NCBI GenBank assembly: GCA_002049455.2
Contig: KV918785.1
Coordinates: 186,001-250,000 of the forward strand
Source: Porphyra umbilicalis
Taxonomy: Eukaryota; Rhodophyta; Bangiophyceae; Bangiales; Bangiaceae
Direction of reading: 5' to 3'
Length of the DNA: 64,000 nucleotides
The translations under genes and the position numbers were made by a program. This document shows positions 45,321 through 56,092 of the stretch, one piece after another. Position 1 is the first letter of the stretch. Every line of letters starts with the position of its first letter. The notes beneath the pieces are model-generated. The model saw only the letters and a list, made by a program, of their open reading frames with translations, made no database searches and was not told the DNA's origin.

Positions 45321-46204
45321 TGAAAGCAACTCAAAACAAATTCGTAGTTTCGTCCGTGTTCTCACAAGGTCGACGGCTGAGCAATCTCCCACCGGGACCT
45401 CAGTGCGACAGGCAGCTGCATGGCCGCCTTCCACCTCACGCTCGCAGCCACCCACCTCACATGTGCCCGTCTTCGACTTGAAAGTCAGACGGACGTCAGC
45501 GCCACCTGTCTGACTGCACGCTACCCCTCCCTCCTCCCCCACCCTCTCTCACTCTTGCTCTCTCCCTCTCCCTCCCTGGTAGCCTATCACCCCTACCTTG
45601 CCTTCCCAACCGCTTGCTAAATGCGTCGTCTCCGAGCGCGCTTCTCCTGAGCCCACCGTACGTTCGCTGTCTCCCTCGCCGCGCTCGCATGCATCCCCCC
45701 CGCGCCCCCGCATGCCTTCCCCTTCCCCCCCTCCCTCCCCCTCCACTTGTGCCTACTACTTCTTGCCACAAGACCGTGGAACGGTGACGCAGCTGTCCCT
45801 TTTCCCGCACGTGGCGTCATGGCGTTTTCTCTTGAGGAACAAGTTGACCGGTGTGACCACGGACGCGCTGACATGCTCCTTTCTCCAGCGTGTGCTTTGT
45901 TACTTCTCTTGGGCACTACGTGTCGCTATCTGGTACTTTTGACGTGTATGTGTCTGCTTTAGTTTGGGTCGGCACATTGAGGCGTGTGTTGGTAGCTCCC
46001 AATAAAAAGAATATTGTTTTTTCGTGTGGATGCAACGGGGAGGCGCTTTCTGTTGGTCCGACGGTCAGCACGACAGCGAATCAGCACATGTAATTTGAAA
46101 CCTGGCTGCGAGAACTTTCATGCAGGGACTGCATATTTTCTGACTAAGCCGTTTTTGGTTGGGCTGCTAATCAAGGCGGTCGCGGCCGCTTCCCTCTGCT
46201 AATC
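45321..46204. other. Right end interior of the giant element, no gene seen
   Basis: A pyrimidine-rich tract occupies roughly 45500-45740. An AATAAA lies near 46003 on plus. No ORF with recognisable features was seen. Confidence 0.45.
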
Positions 46205-46330
46205 CGCCCATTTCTTTCGAAATCTCGCGATCCAGGTCCGTGCGTCCGAACGGGACTGGAACAGAATCGCGTTTGTTGAGGGCTTGTTCGGGAACAAGCG
46301 CCTGAACAGAAGGGCTGTCTGTTGAGGCTG
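46205..46330 (-). repeat. Right inverted repeat of the giant element
   Basis: Inverted partner of 30786-30925, including the 12-bp exact core at 46259-46270. GC content rises sharply just outside it, where the host island begins. Confidence 0.6.
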
Positions 46331-46345
46331 TTTCCTTCAGCGACG

Positions 46346-47058
46346 ACGTGCCGCATGTCCCCGTCGGCACGCGCGTCCTGCTCGGCCGACCTCTCTGCAC
46401 CGCAGGGCCTGCAGACGACCGTGTCACCGGGGGCATGGCTGGCAACCATCACTACCACACGTGGCACCCGGCTGGCGGCACGCACCGGAACGCCGTCCGC
46501 GTCGGACACCCGCGCGGCGGGCGCGCCAGTGTGTCGACCGCGCTGGGGGGCTCGGCCGCACTGGCGACCGCGCATCGTTGATGGCCCGACTTGGGAGGGG
46601 CCGCCGGCCCATAAGAGGGCCAGACACCGCCGCGGTTTGGGTCGCTACCTGTCGACGCGTCGGCGTCCGTGGGTCCCGCGTGTCTGCGCTCTGCTGGATG
46701 CTGTAGCTCCCTCGCGTGGGCCTGGCCTTGTCACGCGGGGTTGTGCCTCCTGCTGCTGCGGCACCAGGGCGCTCTGGTTCCCCTCTCCGTGGTTGACGCC
46801 CTCCCCTTGCCGTTGTGCAGCTATTGTAACCGTCACATTCCCAGCCGACGTCGTGCCGCCGCGTGCCTCCCTCTCTGAGGCCACCGTGTTATCAGTTGTT
46901 GATGCCCCCCTCCCCCCGCCTGCGGTCGCCATCCGGGGTGCTCCTTAACATCTTCTGCCCGGCGGACGTCTCCGATTACAAACCCAAAACATTCCCTGGG
47001 CTGTTGCAACCTCTCCCTCTCCCCCCCCCCTCTGCAGCTCCGCTCCCTATTCATAACC
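46346..47058. other. GC-rich upstream region of the ankyrin gene
   Basis: No gene is recognised; open frames on both strands reflect composition. A pyrimidine tract ending CTGCAG at about 47031-47036 resembles a 3' splice site and could end an intron in the 5' untranslated region of the ankyrin gene. Confidence 0.4.
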
Positions 47059-47166
47059 CCCGGCGTACGCACCGCCGCCGTTAACGCCATGGAGGGGGCG
47101 GACTTGGTCCCCCCCGGCGTACGCACCGCCGCCGTCGACGCCGTGGAGGGGGCGGCTGTGGTCCCC
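47059..47166 (+). repeat. 54-bp in-frame tandem duplication spanning the ankyrin start codon
   Basis: Two units start with CCCGGCGTACGCACCGCC at about 47059 and 47113. They encode PGVRTAAVNAMEGADLVP and PGVRTAAVDAVEGAAVVP. The proposed ATG exists only in the first unit, where the second has GTG. Confidence 0.85.
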
Positions 47167-49659
47167 CTCGGCGCGGCGATGGTGAACGACGCCAACGCCG
47201 GCGGCCTCACCGCCCTCCACTCTGCGTCGCTGCACGGGCACACGTCCACGGCGAAGCTGCTGATCCGGTACGGCGCGAGCCTCACGGCCCTAGACGATGA
47301 TGGGGAGACGCCCCTACACTTGGCCGCTCGCATCGGGCACGGCGGGGTGGCGACCGCCCTTCTCGACGCTGGCGCGGCGGTCGATGCAGCGCGCCCGGAC
47401 GGGGCCACCCCCCTGACGTTTGCGCTTATGGGCCGCCACAGGGGCTTGGCGGGGGTGCTCCTCGACCGGGGCGCGGGGGCGACCACCGTCGCCGCCGGCA
47501 CGGGGCTCCTGCACTTGGCGTGCAGTGAGGGCATGGACGCCGAAGTGGTGGCGCTGCTCGACCGCGGCGCGGACGTGCACGCTCCGGACCGTCACGGGCG
47601 CAGCGCACTCTTCATTGCGGCGGGGTTGGCGGGCATGGTGGCCGTGCAGGCGGTGCTGGCCAAGGGCGCCGACGTCAACGAGGTGCAGTTGGAAAACCGC
47701 GTGACGCCGCTCGTTGCCGCCGTCGAGGCGGGGCGTGCCGACGTGACGACCGTCCTGCTGGCGGCGGGCGCCGAAGTCGGCATTGTCGACGTGCACGGCG
47801 ATGGTATCCTCCGCTGGGCGTTTGTTGCGCCGACCGAAGACGACGCGATCGCGACGATAGAGGTGCTGCTCGGGGCGGGCGCCGACACGACGACGCCGTC
47901 GTCAACGTCGACGGCGGTGCTAGCGGCCTCTGCGCGCGGCTGGGAGCGCGCCTTTACCGTCCTCCTCAACGCGGGTGCCGACGTGGCGGGCGCTACCGAC
48001 GTCACTGGCTTGACCGCCCTGCATGCGGCGGCGGCGGAAAACCACCTGCCGGTCATCCGTGCGCTGCTGGTGGCGGGCGCGCGCGTCGACGCGGTCGACA
48101 GTGATGCCCAGTCGGCGCTTTTTGGCGCTGCCAGAAAGGGCCACGACGCGGCCGTCGGGGCGCTCCTCGACGCTGGCGCCAATAGCGGGCTGCCCCGCGA
48201 CGATGGCACGACGCCGCTTATAATGGCGGCGCAGGAGGGGCACCTCCCCGTCGTGCGGCTGCTCGTCGACGCGGACGTCGACACGGGCGTCACGTCCACC
48301 GATGGGGATTCGGCGGTTGAGGCGGCGCTGCGGCAGGGCCACGAAGACATCTTTGACTTGCTCCTCCCGACGGTGGCCGACGTGGCCGCCGTCCGCAGCC
48401 GCACCGGCCGGGCGCTGCTGTTTGAGGCGGCGGGCAACGCGGGCGTGCACTTTGTGGCGGCTCTCCTCGGCGCCGGCGGGGACCCCCACCGGACAGAGGA
48501 GCGCGGCACGACGCCGTTGATGTTTGCGGCGCAGGAGGGGCATGTGGCTAATGTGCGCGCGCTTCTCGCGGCGGGCGCCGACGCCAGCGCGACGAGCACC
48601 GCCGGGCAGACGGCCCTCTTTTTCGCCGCGCGCAACGACCGTGCCGACGCGGTCACCACCCTCACGGCCACGTCGGGCGTGGACGTGGACGTCAAGAACC
48701 ACTGTGGGCAGACGGCGATGTTTGCAGCCGCCGGCGCGGGCGCCGTGGCGTCCATCACCGCCCTCCTCGCCGCGGGCGCGGACGCGTCGGTGCCCAACGA
48801 CCCCGGCGACGTGGTGCCGCTGCACTTTGCGGCGCAGGGCGGGGACGTGGCGGTGATCGCGGCCCTCACCGCCGCGCACGCCGATGTTGACGCGGCCAAT
48901 GCGCTCGGGGAGACGCCCCTCTTTTACGCGGCTCGCTCGGACCACCCCGCCGCGGTGCGGGCGCTCCTCGACGGCGGCGCCGACGTGGCGGCAGCGGCCG
49001 CCGACGGCGCGTCGGCGCTGTCGCAGGCGGCGGCGCAAGACGCAACGGCGGCCATGCGCGTGCTCCTCGACGCGGGCGCGGACGTGGGGGCGGCCGACGC
49101 GGCCGGGGAGACGCCCCTCTTCCGCGCCGCCGGCCGCGGCGCCGCCGCCGCGGCGCGGCTACTGCTCGCCGCGTCGCCCGCCGCGGCGGCGGCGGTCAGC
49201 CTCAAAGGCTGGACGCCGACGCACGAGGCGGCGGGTGTGGACCCCGACGATGCGCCCGGCGCCGGCGCGGTGCTCACCGCCCTCCTCGACGCGGGCGCGG
49301 ACGCTGATGCGGCGTCTGCCGACGGCGTGACGCCCCTGCACGTGGCGGCCTCGTGCGGCTGCGCTGCGGCGGCGGCGACGCTCCTCGACGCGGGCGCGAC
49401 GGTTGGGGCGGTGGTCACCGCGTCCGCGGGGGGGGCACGCCGCTGCACGCGGCGGCCGGCGGGGGGCACCTGGCTGTGGCGCGGGTGTTGGTCGGCGCGG
49501 GCGGGGGGGGGGGGGGAAGCGGCCCGCGTGTGCAACGCGCAGGGCAACACGCCCTTGGTTTTTGCAGCGGCGGGCGGGCACGATGGGGTGGTGGAGCTGC
49601 TGCTGGGGCGGGGGGGGGGGGGGGGGGGGCTGACGCCCGCGCCGGCGGCGACGCCGTAG
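47089..49659 (+). CDS. Ankyrin-repeat protein, about 24 repeats
   Basis: This protein of about 856 residues is made almost entirely of ankyrin repeats, a protein-binding scaffold. Typical units read GETPLHLAARIGHGGVATAL and TTPLIMAAQEGHLPVVRLL. No enzymatic domain, signal peptide or membrane segment is visible, so the partner and role are unknown. The frame slips near the 3' end. After the G-run at about 49427-49434 the expected TPLHAAAGGGHLAVARVLVG lies in the next frame, and the original frame resumes after the long G-run at about 49501-49515 (NAQGNTPLVFAAAGGH). Both slips are in homopolymers and cancel out, so the native protein is probably intact. It is convergent with the aminotransferase gene. 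Confidence 0.85.
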   Translation: MEGADLVPPGVRTAAVDAVEGAAVVPLGAAMVNDANAGGLTALHSASLHGHTSTAKLLIRYGASLTALDDDGETPLHLAARIGHGGVATALLDAGAAVDAARPDGATPLTFALMGRHRGLAGVLLDRGAGATTVAAGTGLLHLACSEGMDAEVVALLDRGADVHAPDRHGRSALFIAAGLAGMVAVQAVLAKGADVNEVQLENRVTPLVAAVEAGRADVTTVLLAAGAEVGIVDVHGDGILRWAFVAPTEDDAIATIEVLLGAGADTTTPSSTSTAVLAASARGWERAFTVLLNAGADVAGATDVTGLTALHAAAAENHLPVIRALLVAGARVDAVDSDAQSALFGAARKGHDAAVGALLDAGANSGLPRDDGTTPLIMAAQEGHLPVVRLLVDADVDTGVTSTDGDSAVEAALRQGHEDIFDLLLPTVADVAAVRSRTGRALLFEAAGNAGVHFVAALLGAGGDPHRTEERGTTPLMFAAQEGHVANVRALLAAGADASATSTAGQTALFFAARNDRADAVTTLTATSGVDVDVKNHCGQTAMFAAAGAGAVASITALLAAGADASVPNDPGDVVPLHFAAQGGDVAVIAALTAAHADVDAANALGETPLFYAARSDHPAAVRALLDGGADVAAAAADGASALSQAAAQDATAAMRVLLDAGADVGAADAAGETPLFRAAGRGAAAAARLLLAASPAAAAAVSLKGWTPTHEAAGVDPDDAPGAGAVLTALLDAGADADAASADGVTPLHVAASCGCAAAAATLLDAGATVGAVVTASAGGARRCTRRPAGGTWLWRGCWSARAGGGGEAARVCNAQGNTPLVFAAAGGHDGVVELLLGRGGGGGGLTPAPAATP

Positions 49660-50043
49660 CGGGTGGGCGGGCGGGCAGCGGTCGTGCGTGGGGGGGGGCG
49701 GCGTTGGTCGCCCGCCGCCGCGGCTGGGAGAGGTGACGGAGCGATGAGGGGGGGGGGGGGGTCGGCGGGTGGCGCGCGGCGTCGAGTGGCGGCGACGGCG
49801 TCATGCCCACGGTCACGCGGCGGGGTTGAGGGCCCTGGTACGGGCACTGCACGCGCAACAGTAGACATACAGCCTTCAGGTCGTGCTCCACGGTCACGTG
49901 GCGCGGTTGATTGCCTTGGTACGGACGCGGTACGCGCGACCGTCAACGCACAGCCTACATGCACGGGGATGACCCAGCGGGGTGGGCGAGGGGCAGCCAA
50001 ACACCACGCGCGGGCGCGTCGGGCAACAGCAGCGCCCCGCTCC

Positions 50044-50089
<46 letters not shown>

Positions 50090-50449
50090 CGCCGCGGTGC
50101 GCGGCTCACGCGCCCCTCAGCCCCGTCACGTGCACCCGCGCGACTCGGCGGCAATTGCACGCGCGGCCGCCGTCGCTGCCGTCGGCTCTGCAAGGCGTCA
50201 TCCCGACGCTACGCGTCGACCACCGCCCATGGCGGCGCAGCGGGGCGGGGCGGCTGCGCTGCGGCGCCCACCCCGCCCGCCACGGCCGGCGGTGGCGGCG
50301 GGGAGGACGGGCACGCCGGCGGCGGGCCCGCCCGACGGCCCCACGACCAGACGCACGCGGGCGCGCGCTGCGGCCACGCGTTTGTCCGAGTATGCCGCCG
50401 CGTACCCGCACGAGCCCCCCGTGCACACGCCCCCCGATCGGCCGGAACC
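49660..50449. other. Convergent intergenic region with GCC microsatellite
   Basis: This stretch separates the ankyrin and aminotransferase 3' ends. It contains long G-runs (49612-49630, 49751-49762) and a GCC tract at about 50042-50095. A related 50-60 bp sequence (CACGGTCACG(C/T)GGCG...TTG) is repeated at about 49808 and 49890. No gene seen. Confidence 0.6.
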
Positions 50450-51946
50450 TCACGGCGGCGGGCGGCGGCGCCCCCCCCCCAAGCCCGCCGCCCACCCCGT
50501 CAGCCGCGCCGCCGCCTCGGCCACGTCCGCCTCACTCCCACACACGGAGAGGCGGACGTACCCCCCCCCCCGGACCGCGTCAAAGTCATCCCCCGGCGTC
50601 ACCGCCACGCCCGTATCCCGCAGCAGGCGCCCACACAGGGCGGCCGCGTCGGCGTCCCCTGACCGGCGGAGCAAGCCCCCCACGCCCGCGTAGATGTAAA
50701 AGGCGCCCGCAGGGGGCACGAGCGCCTCTGCGCCAGCAGCGTGCAGGGCGGCGGTCATGACCCCCGCGTTGGCCCGGTACCGCCCGACGTGCGCGTCGAG
50801 GCCCGCGCGCACGTCGGACCGCAGCAGCGCGCCGTGCGCGTGGCGCGCCCGCGGCGGGGGGGGCGCCGCGCCGCCGGCCCGCCCCGCGGCCGCAACGACG
50901 GCCGCCACGGCGGGCGGGTCGTAGAGCGCCGCCGCCCCTACCTGTGCGAGCGCCGGCGCGCAAATGTAGAGGCTCTGCTGCAGCCGCTCCACCGCCGCCC
51001 GCAGCCGCGCGTCGCGTACGAGGAGCCACCCAAGGCGCCACCCCGTCATGCAGTGGTACTTGCTGTAGCTGCTCACCGCGATCGCGTCGCCGCCGGGGTC
51101 GACGCTAACGACGCAGGTGGCGTCGGCGGCGGGGGCACCCCCCCCTGCACCCTCCCCCCCCCCACCAAACGTGGTGCCGTGGTAGATTTCGTCGCTGATG
51201 AGGCGCACGCGCGCGCGGGTGCAATAGTCGGCAATGTCGGCGAGCGCCGCCCGCGGCAACACCGTCCCCGTCGGGTTGGACGGCGACGCGACAATGACGC
51301 CGTCGAGGCGCCCGCCCGCCGCTGCCGCCTCCACGTGCGCGACGGTCGGCTGGTAGTCGGTGGCCGCGTCGACGGGCATCGGCACCACCTCCACGCCGAG
51401 CGCCGCGAGCGTGTGGCGGTACGGCGGGTAGCCCGGCACGGCCGTCGCGACGCGGTCGCCCGCGTCAAAGGCGGCCAAAAAGGCGAGCACAAAAGCCGCC
51501 GACGACCCCGCCGTCAGCACCACATCGTCGGCCGACACGGCCGCCACGCCCGTGGCGGCCACGTAAGACGCGGCAATGGCGGCGCGGAGGCGCGCGTCGC
51601 CGGCGGCAGTTGTGTAGCCGAGGCAGGTGCCGGACCGGAGGGCGGCCGCCGCCGCGTCGCGCGCGGCGGCGGGGGCGGGCGACGACGGCTGCCCGACTTC
51701 CAGGTGGAGCACCCGCGGGCCGCCCGTGGCGGCGGCGGTCGCCTCGGCCGCCGCCGCCGCGCGCATCACGTCCATGACGCGGAAGGAGGGGACGGCCGCG
51801 CGGGACGCGACGCGGAGCGCCTTGGCGGCCGCGCGAGCGGCGGCGGGGGGGCGGGGGCGACCATGGTCGGCGGGCGTGGGGGAGGGGGGGAGGGGGGGAG
51901 GGGCGGGGGGGGGGGGGGAGGGTGAGGTGGCCGGGGGAAGGGCCAA
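50450..51946 (-). CDS. Class I/II pyridoxal-phosphate aminotransferase
   Basis: An intact 498-aa ORF encodes a fold-type I PLP enzyme that transfers amino groups from amino acids to keto acids. Recognisable motifs in order are LHLEVGQPSSPAP near the N-terminus, YTTAAGDARLRAAIA, TAGSSAAFVLAFLAAFDAGD, VPGYPPYRHTLAALGVEVV, ASPSNPTGTVLP, LISDEIYHG, the PLP-lysine motif SSYSKYHCMTGWRLGW (Lys about 296) and PPAGAFYIYAGV near the C-terminus. The first 45 residues are Pro/Ala-rich and could be an organelle-targeting extension or partly untranslated. Substrate cannot be told from the sequence; the layout is closest to aspartate/alanine-type enzymes. No introns or breaks. Confidence 0.92.
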   Translation of the reverse strand: MALPPATSPSPPPPAPPPLPPSPTPADHGRPRPPAAARAAAKALRVASRAAVPSFRVMDVMRAAAAAEATAAATGGPRVLHLEVGQPSSPAPAAARDAAAAALRSGTCLGYTTAAGDARLRAAIAASYVAATGVAAVSADDVVLTAGSSAAFVLAFLAAFDAGDRVATAVPGYPPYRHTLAALGVEVVPMPVDAATDYQPTVAHVEAAAAGGRLDGVIVASPSNPTGTVLPRAALADIADYCTRARVRLISDEIYHGTTFGGGGEGAGGGAPAADATCVVSVDPGGDAIAVSSYSKYHCMTGWRLGWLLVRDARLRAAVERLQQSLYICAPALAQVGAAALYDPPAVAAVVAAAGRAGGAAPPPPRARHAHGALLRSDVRAGLDAHVGRYRANAGVMTAALHAAGAEALVPPAGAFYIYAGVGGLLRRSGDADAAALCGRLLRDTGVAVTPGDDFDAVRGGGYVRLSVCGSEADVAEAAARLTGWAAGLGGGRRRPPP

Positions 51947-54611
51947 CAGGTGGGACGTTGCAGCCGCGGTTGGGTTGTGCAGCTGGCAGCTGTTGGGGGG
52001 GGGGCGTCAAGCAGGCGGCCACGTAGCCGATGGGCCAGCGAGCAGGCGAGATATTCATCTGGGAGCAGCTGCAGAGGGGATCCCGATGGCTGCTCGTGCA
52101 TGCGGAGGCAAGAAGCGGCAAATCCGACGTGGCGTGAACTTGAAAAGGGTAGCCCTTGCGTTGGGATCAATTGCTGAATCTATTTTGGACCAATATTCAA
52201 GACGAAGAGGAAGGCGGGCCACAAATCTCTTGGAGACACTGGGGCACCTGTCCGTCACGCCGTGTCACACCTTGTTGGCGCGCCTGTGGGATCTGCGTTG
52301 CCCGATCCCAGCCAGCCACCGCCCAGCCGTTGGGACCGAGGCGGCTTGCAGCCGTCGCAACCTGCCCGGCAGAGGACCGGCCTTCACGGAGATTGTTCTC
52401 AGCACACACACGAGCGGCAACGCGCGCGGCCCGAGACGCCGTGAGCCAATCGTCGGGCCCGTCTCGGTGGACAGCAGTCCGCCTCCGTCGAGCCCCGCCC
52501 AAGCGTGCCATCCGAGGCCGCCCGATGATTGGCGTCATGCCGGGTCGTTGCTGTTTCTGGGGCTGGCGCCGTTTCCTGACCCTGCCGCGCACCGCGCGCT
52601 CTCAAGACCTTTGGACACCAAGGGGTGCCGAGACGCCCTCCCACGCTCGTGGTCACGTTTCGTTTGGCTCCCCGGCCGCGCGTGGCGGCGGGGGGCGGCC
52701 GCTTTGGCACACTCGGCGGCCGGCAGGCCACTGGCCGGCCGGATCGTGACACGCACGAGCCGCTCGGCGCGGGTTGGCCATTGCCAGTGGAATCACACGC
52801 CAAAATCTGTGCAGTGAAAACTGCGCATCACGCACGGCGTTTCACGAGAAAACGGGCATTGTCGACCAATCACGGAGCATAACGGCGGCGGCAACCGCTG
52901 CGCATTCCCACCCATGCCCCGCTTGGCAACACAATTCGCGCCGCGGTGGACGACGCGGCGGGGAAAAACCCCTCGCCCCCAAACCACGCTGCCGTCGCTG
53001 CCACGGGTCGGCAGGGAGCCAGCCCCCCCCCCGCGGCCGGCAGGCTGACGGGACCCCAACGCACACACGCCGCGTGGGCGTCTGCCCTCCCAGTGTCGAG
53101 GGCGCCGCAGGGACGCGTGTCTGAGCGCCCCCCCCCCCCTCCGCAGGGCTCCGCCCCGGGGGGCTGGTGGGGGATCCCTCGGCCGCGGCCGCGCGCCCCC
53201 TTTCGCAGAATAAGGCGGAGCGGCGCGGGCAACGCTCGCGGGCAACGCTCGCCGCAGCCCCCCCCCTCTCAACAGGGTCGTGCGCCCACTGCTCGGCGCC
53301 CTTCCCTTCCCCCCCCCCCCTTGAACGGCGCAGATTCCAAGCCGCACGACTGCGCGCCCCGCCGCGCCGCACCGCGCGCGCCGCCCACACCCCGCTCCGG
53401 CTCCGCCCCCACGTGGACGCGCGCGCGGTGGTTGGTGGCCGCGACGTGCGCACGCCGGCGCGCCGGCCTCCCCCTCTGCGACCGCCGCGTCCACGCCCGC
53501 CGCGCCCCACGCGCCCGCGCCCCTCCGCCGTGCGCCGCGTCGCCTCTGCCGTGGGCGCCTTTTTCCCCCCTCCTCCGCGCGCCTCTCCCCCCCCGCCCAC
53601 GCCGCTTTGCCGCCCGCACGTCACGCCCGCCGCGGCGCTCCCGCCCGTGGCGTGGCGCGCGCGCTTTGGCGGCGGCCCGTCTCCCCCCCGCCCACGCCGC
53701 TTTGCCGCCCGCACGTCACGCCCGCCGCGGCGCTCCCGCCCGTGGCGTGGCGCGCGCGCTTTGGCGGCGGCCCGTCGGCAGCGTGCGCGCGGCGGACGGG
53801 GTGGGGGCGGCGACCGGCACGCGCACGTCGGCGGCGGTGGACGCGCGCGGCAGTCGCGGCCCCGCGGCACGGCAACACACGGTGTGCGGCGGTTGTGTGT
53901 GGCTTTGGGGTTTGGGCGCGGCCGGCCGGGCGGCGTACGCGCCGACGACGGCGACCAGCCGGCGGGCGGGTGGAGGTCGGGTCGACTGCCGTTGTTTCTT
54001 GTTGTGGTGGTGGCGCTTGACCCGCGTCGTGGCGTCGGCCGTTTGGTGAGGGCGGTGGTGCCCCCTTGTCGGGCGGTGGCGCCAGCGGGCGCGGTGCGTG
54101 CGGCCGGCCGTCGGCGGTCGGCGCGGATCCCCCGGCCGGTGGCGGTTGCCCGTCTGTTTTGGTCGTGCGACGGGCGCGGCGGCTGCCGACGCGGTGCGCG
54201 GCGGCACGGTTCTCGGTGCGGCGGCGGCGGCGGCGGCGGCGCGGCTGGCGGCGACGCGATTGACGGCGGTGTGGTGCACGTCGGCGCTCGTTGCGTGCGA
54301 GTGTGGCGTGGGGCACCTCGGTCACCATCCGGGTCCTTGACGGCGGCGACACGGAGCACGGCGGCGGGGTGCACGGCGGTCCTCGGTGGGTGCGGTTGGC
54401 GCGGCGGTGCTCCACGACGCGGCGCCCCGTGTCAATTGCGGCGGCGGCGGCGCGGCGAGGAGCGGGGTCGTCACGACCCCCGCGTGGCGTGGCGCCCGAG
54501 CTCGGGTCGGCCGGCCGCACCCACCGCTGTCGACGCCCATCACGTCGCCCCGTGTTTTTGGATTGACAGCGACGCTGCGCGGGCCGCCCGCCCCCAAGCC
54601 CCCGCACGTGC
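51947..54611. other. GC-rich region between aminotransferase and KH genes, no gene recognised
   Basis: The aminotransferase and KH genes are divergent here, so this 2.7 kb should hold both promoters. Long Arg/Ala/Pro frames on either strand (for example minus 54374-52842) have no domains and look compositional. It includes the 95-bp duplication at 53586-53776. Confidence 0.5.
53586..53776. repeat. 95-bp near-perfect tandem duplication
   Basis: GCCCACGCCGCTTTGCCGCC begins at 53595 and again at 53690. The copies are essentially identical apart from the length of a C-run, which implies a recent event or an assembly artefact. Confidence 0.85.
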
Positions 54612-54674
54612 ATGGACGCGGCGGTGGCGAGCGCGGTCGCCCCGCTCGGCATCCCCGCCGGCGGGGCTGGCAAG

Positions 54675-54713
<39 letters not shown>

Positions 54714-56057
54714 AGCGGCGGCAGCGGCGGCAGCGGCGGCAGCGGCGGCAGCAGCGGCAGCGGCAACAGCAGCGGCGGCGGAGGGGCGGCCATGGCAGCG
54801 GGCGTTGCGTCGCTGCCGGCCGCCGGCGGCGGCGGGGCGCGGACGGTCAAGGCGCGCATCGACGAGGCGGCGGCGGCGGACCTGGCGGGCACCCTCGGGG
54901 GGTTGAGCATGGAGGGGGCGGTGGCGCCGATGCGGCAACGGCCGACGACGGGCGTTGCGCCGGCCGCCGCCCCGACGGCGGCGGCCGGTGCGGCGGGCGC
55001 GGCGGCCGGCGAGGCGGCCGAGGTGGGGATGACGACCGTGGCGTCGTCGCCGGCGGGCGCGCCGTCGGCGACGACGGGGGTGGGGGCAACAACGGCGACG
55101 ATGGCGACGACGGCGGCGGTGGCGACGACGGCGGCGGCGGCGGCGGCAACCGCGCCCGCCGCTCGGGGCGCCACCCCAGCGGTGGGCAACACGCAGCCGG
55201 GCGGCGGCGCGCAGTGGGTGCCCAACGGCGTGGCCCCTTCCGCCGCCGTCGGCGGGTCGGTTGCCTCCCTCCCCAACGGGGCAGCCGGGGCGGCGCGGCC
55301 GCCCAACGGTGTGGCCACCCCCGCCCGTGGCGCGGTCCTCAACGGGGGTGCTCTCTTCCCCCCGGTGGCCGCCTCCGCCGCGCCCCAGCCGTGGCCCCTC
55401 ATCGAAGCCGAGGTGTGGGTGCCGCTCCCGTCGGTCGGCTCGGTCATTGGCGCCAACGGCTTGATCATCAAGGCGCTGCAGTCCCAGTCGGGCGCCACGA
55501 TCGTCGTGCACAACAACACGCTCGACGAGAGCGGGTCGGCCAAGCGGGTGACCATCAAGGGCCCCCGCGAGGCGGTGGAGGCTGCCAAGGCCCTCGTCGA
55601 CGGCATCGTTGCGCATCCGCGGGATGGGCAGCAGGGGGAGGGGGGGCGGGGGGGGGGGCGCCCCGCCGGCGGCGGCGCCAATGGCTGGGCGGCCGGGGGG
55701 GGGGGGGGGGGCGCGGCCCCGTGTCCATCTCCCAACACCTTCTCCTCCCGGCCGAGGCGGTGGCGGCGGCCGACCTGGTGCGGCAAGTGGAGGTGTCGAC
55801 CGGCGCCAAGGTAGTGTGTGGTGACGGTGGCGGCGGGGCCGCTGCCGCTGGCGGGGTGGCGGGGGCGGCCGCCGACGCGGCCGACGCCCCAAACGGCGGG
55901 CCGGCGGCGGGTTTGGCGGCCGCGGGCGCGGTCGCCGTCGGCTCGGTGCGGGTGCAGATTAGTGGGCGCCCGAGCGCCGTCCGCAACGCCGCGTCGATCC
56001 TCAGCGGCCACGCGCGCCTTTGCAGCGGCGGCAGCGACCGCGGCGGCGGCAGCGACC

Positions 56058-56092
<35 letters not shown>

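Larger units (their letters stand above)
30740..46345. mobile_element. Giant Tnp2/CACTA-class element with JmjN/JmjC demethylase-like cargo, about 15.6 kb
   Basis: Diverged inverted repeats lie at 30786-30925 and 46205-46330; the exact core GCGATTCTGTTC is at 30858-30869 and, inverted, at 46259-46270. Similarity seems to extend outward to a CGTCGCTGnAGG-like sequence near 30740 and 46345. Both ends carry arrays rich in GGACnGTCC/GGAACnGTCC inside the inverted repeats, as CACTA elements do. Within are a minus ORF of unknown role, a plus-strand coding stretch with a weak Ulp1-like segment, a JmjN/JmjC/C5HC2 gene, and a minus-strand Tnp2 transposase convergent with it. No target duplication was identified, so exact ends are uncertain, and a composite of nested elements is possible. 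Confidence 0.55.
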
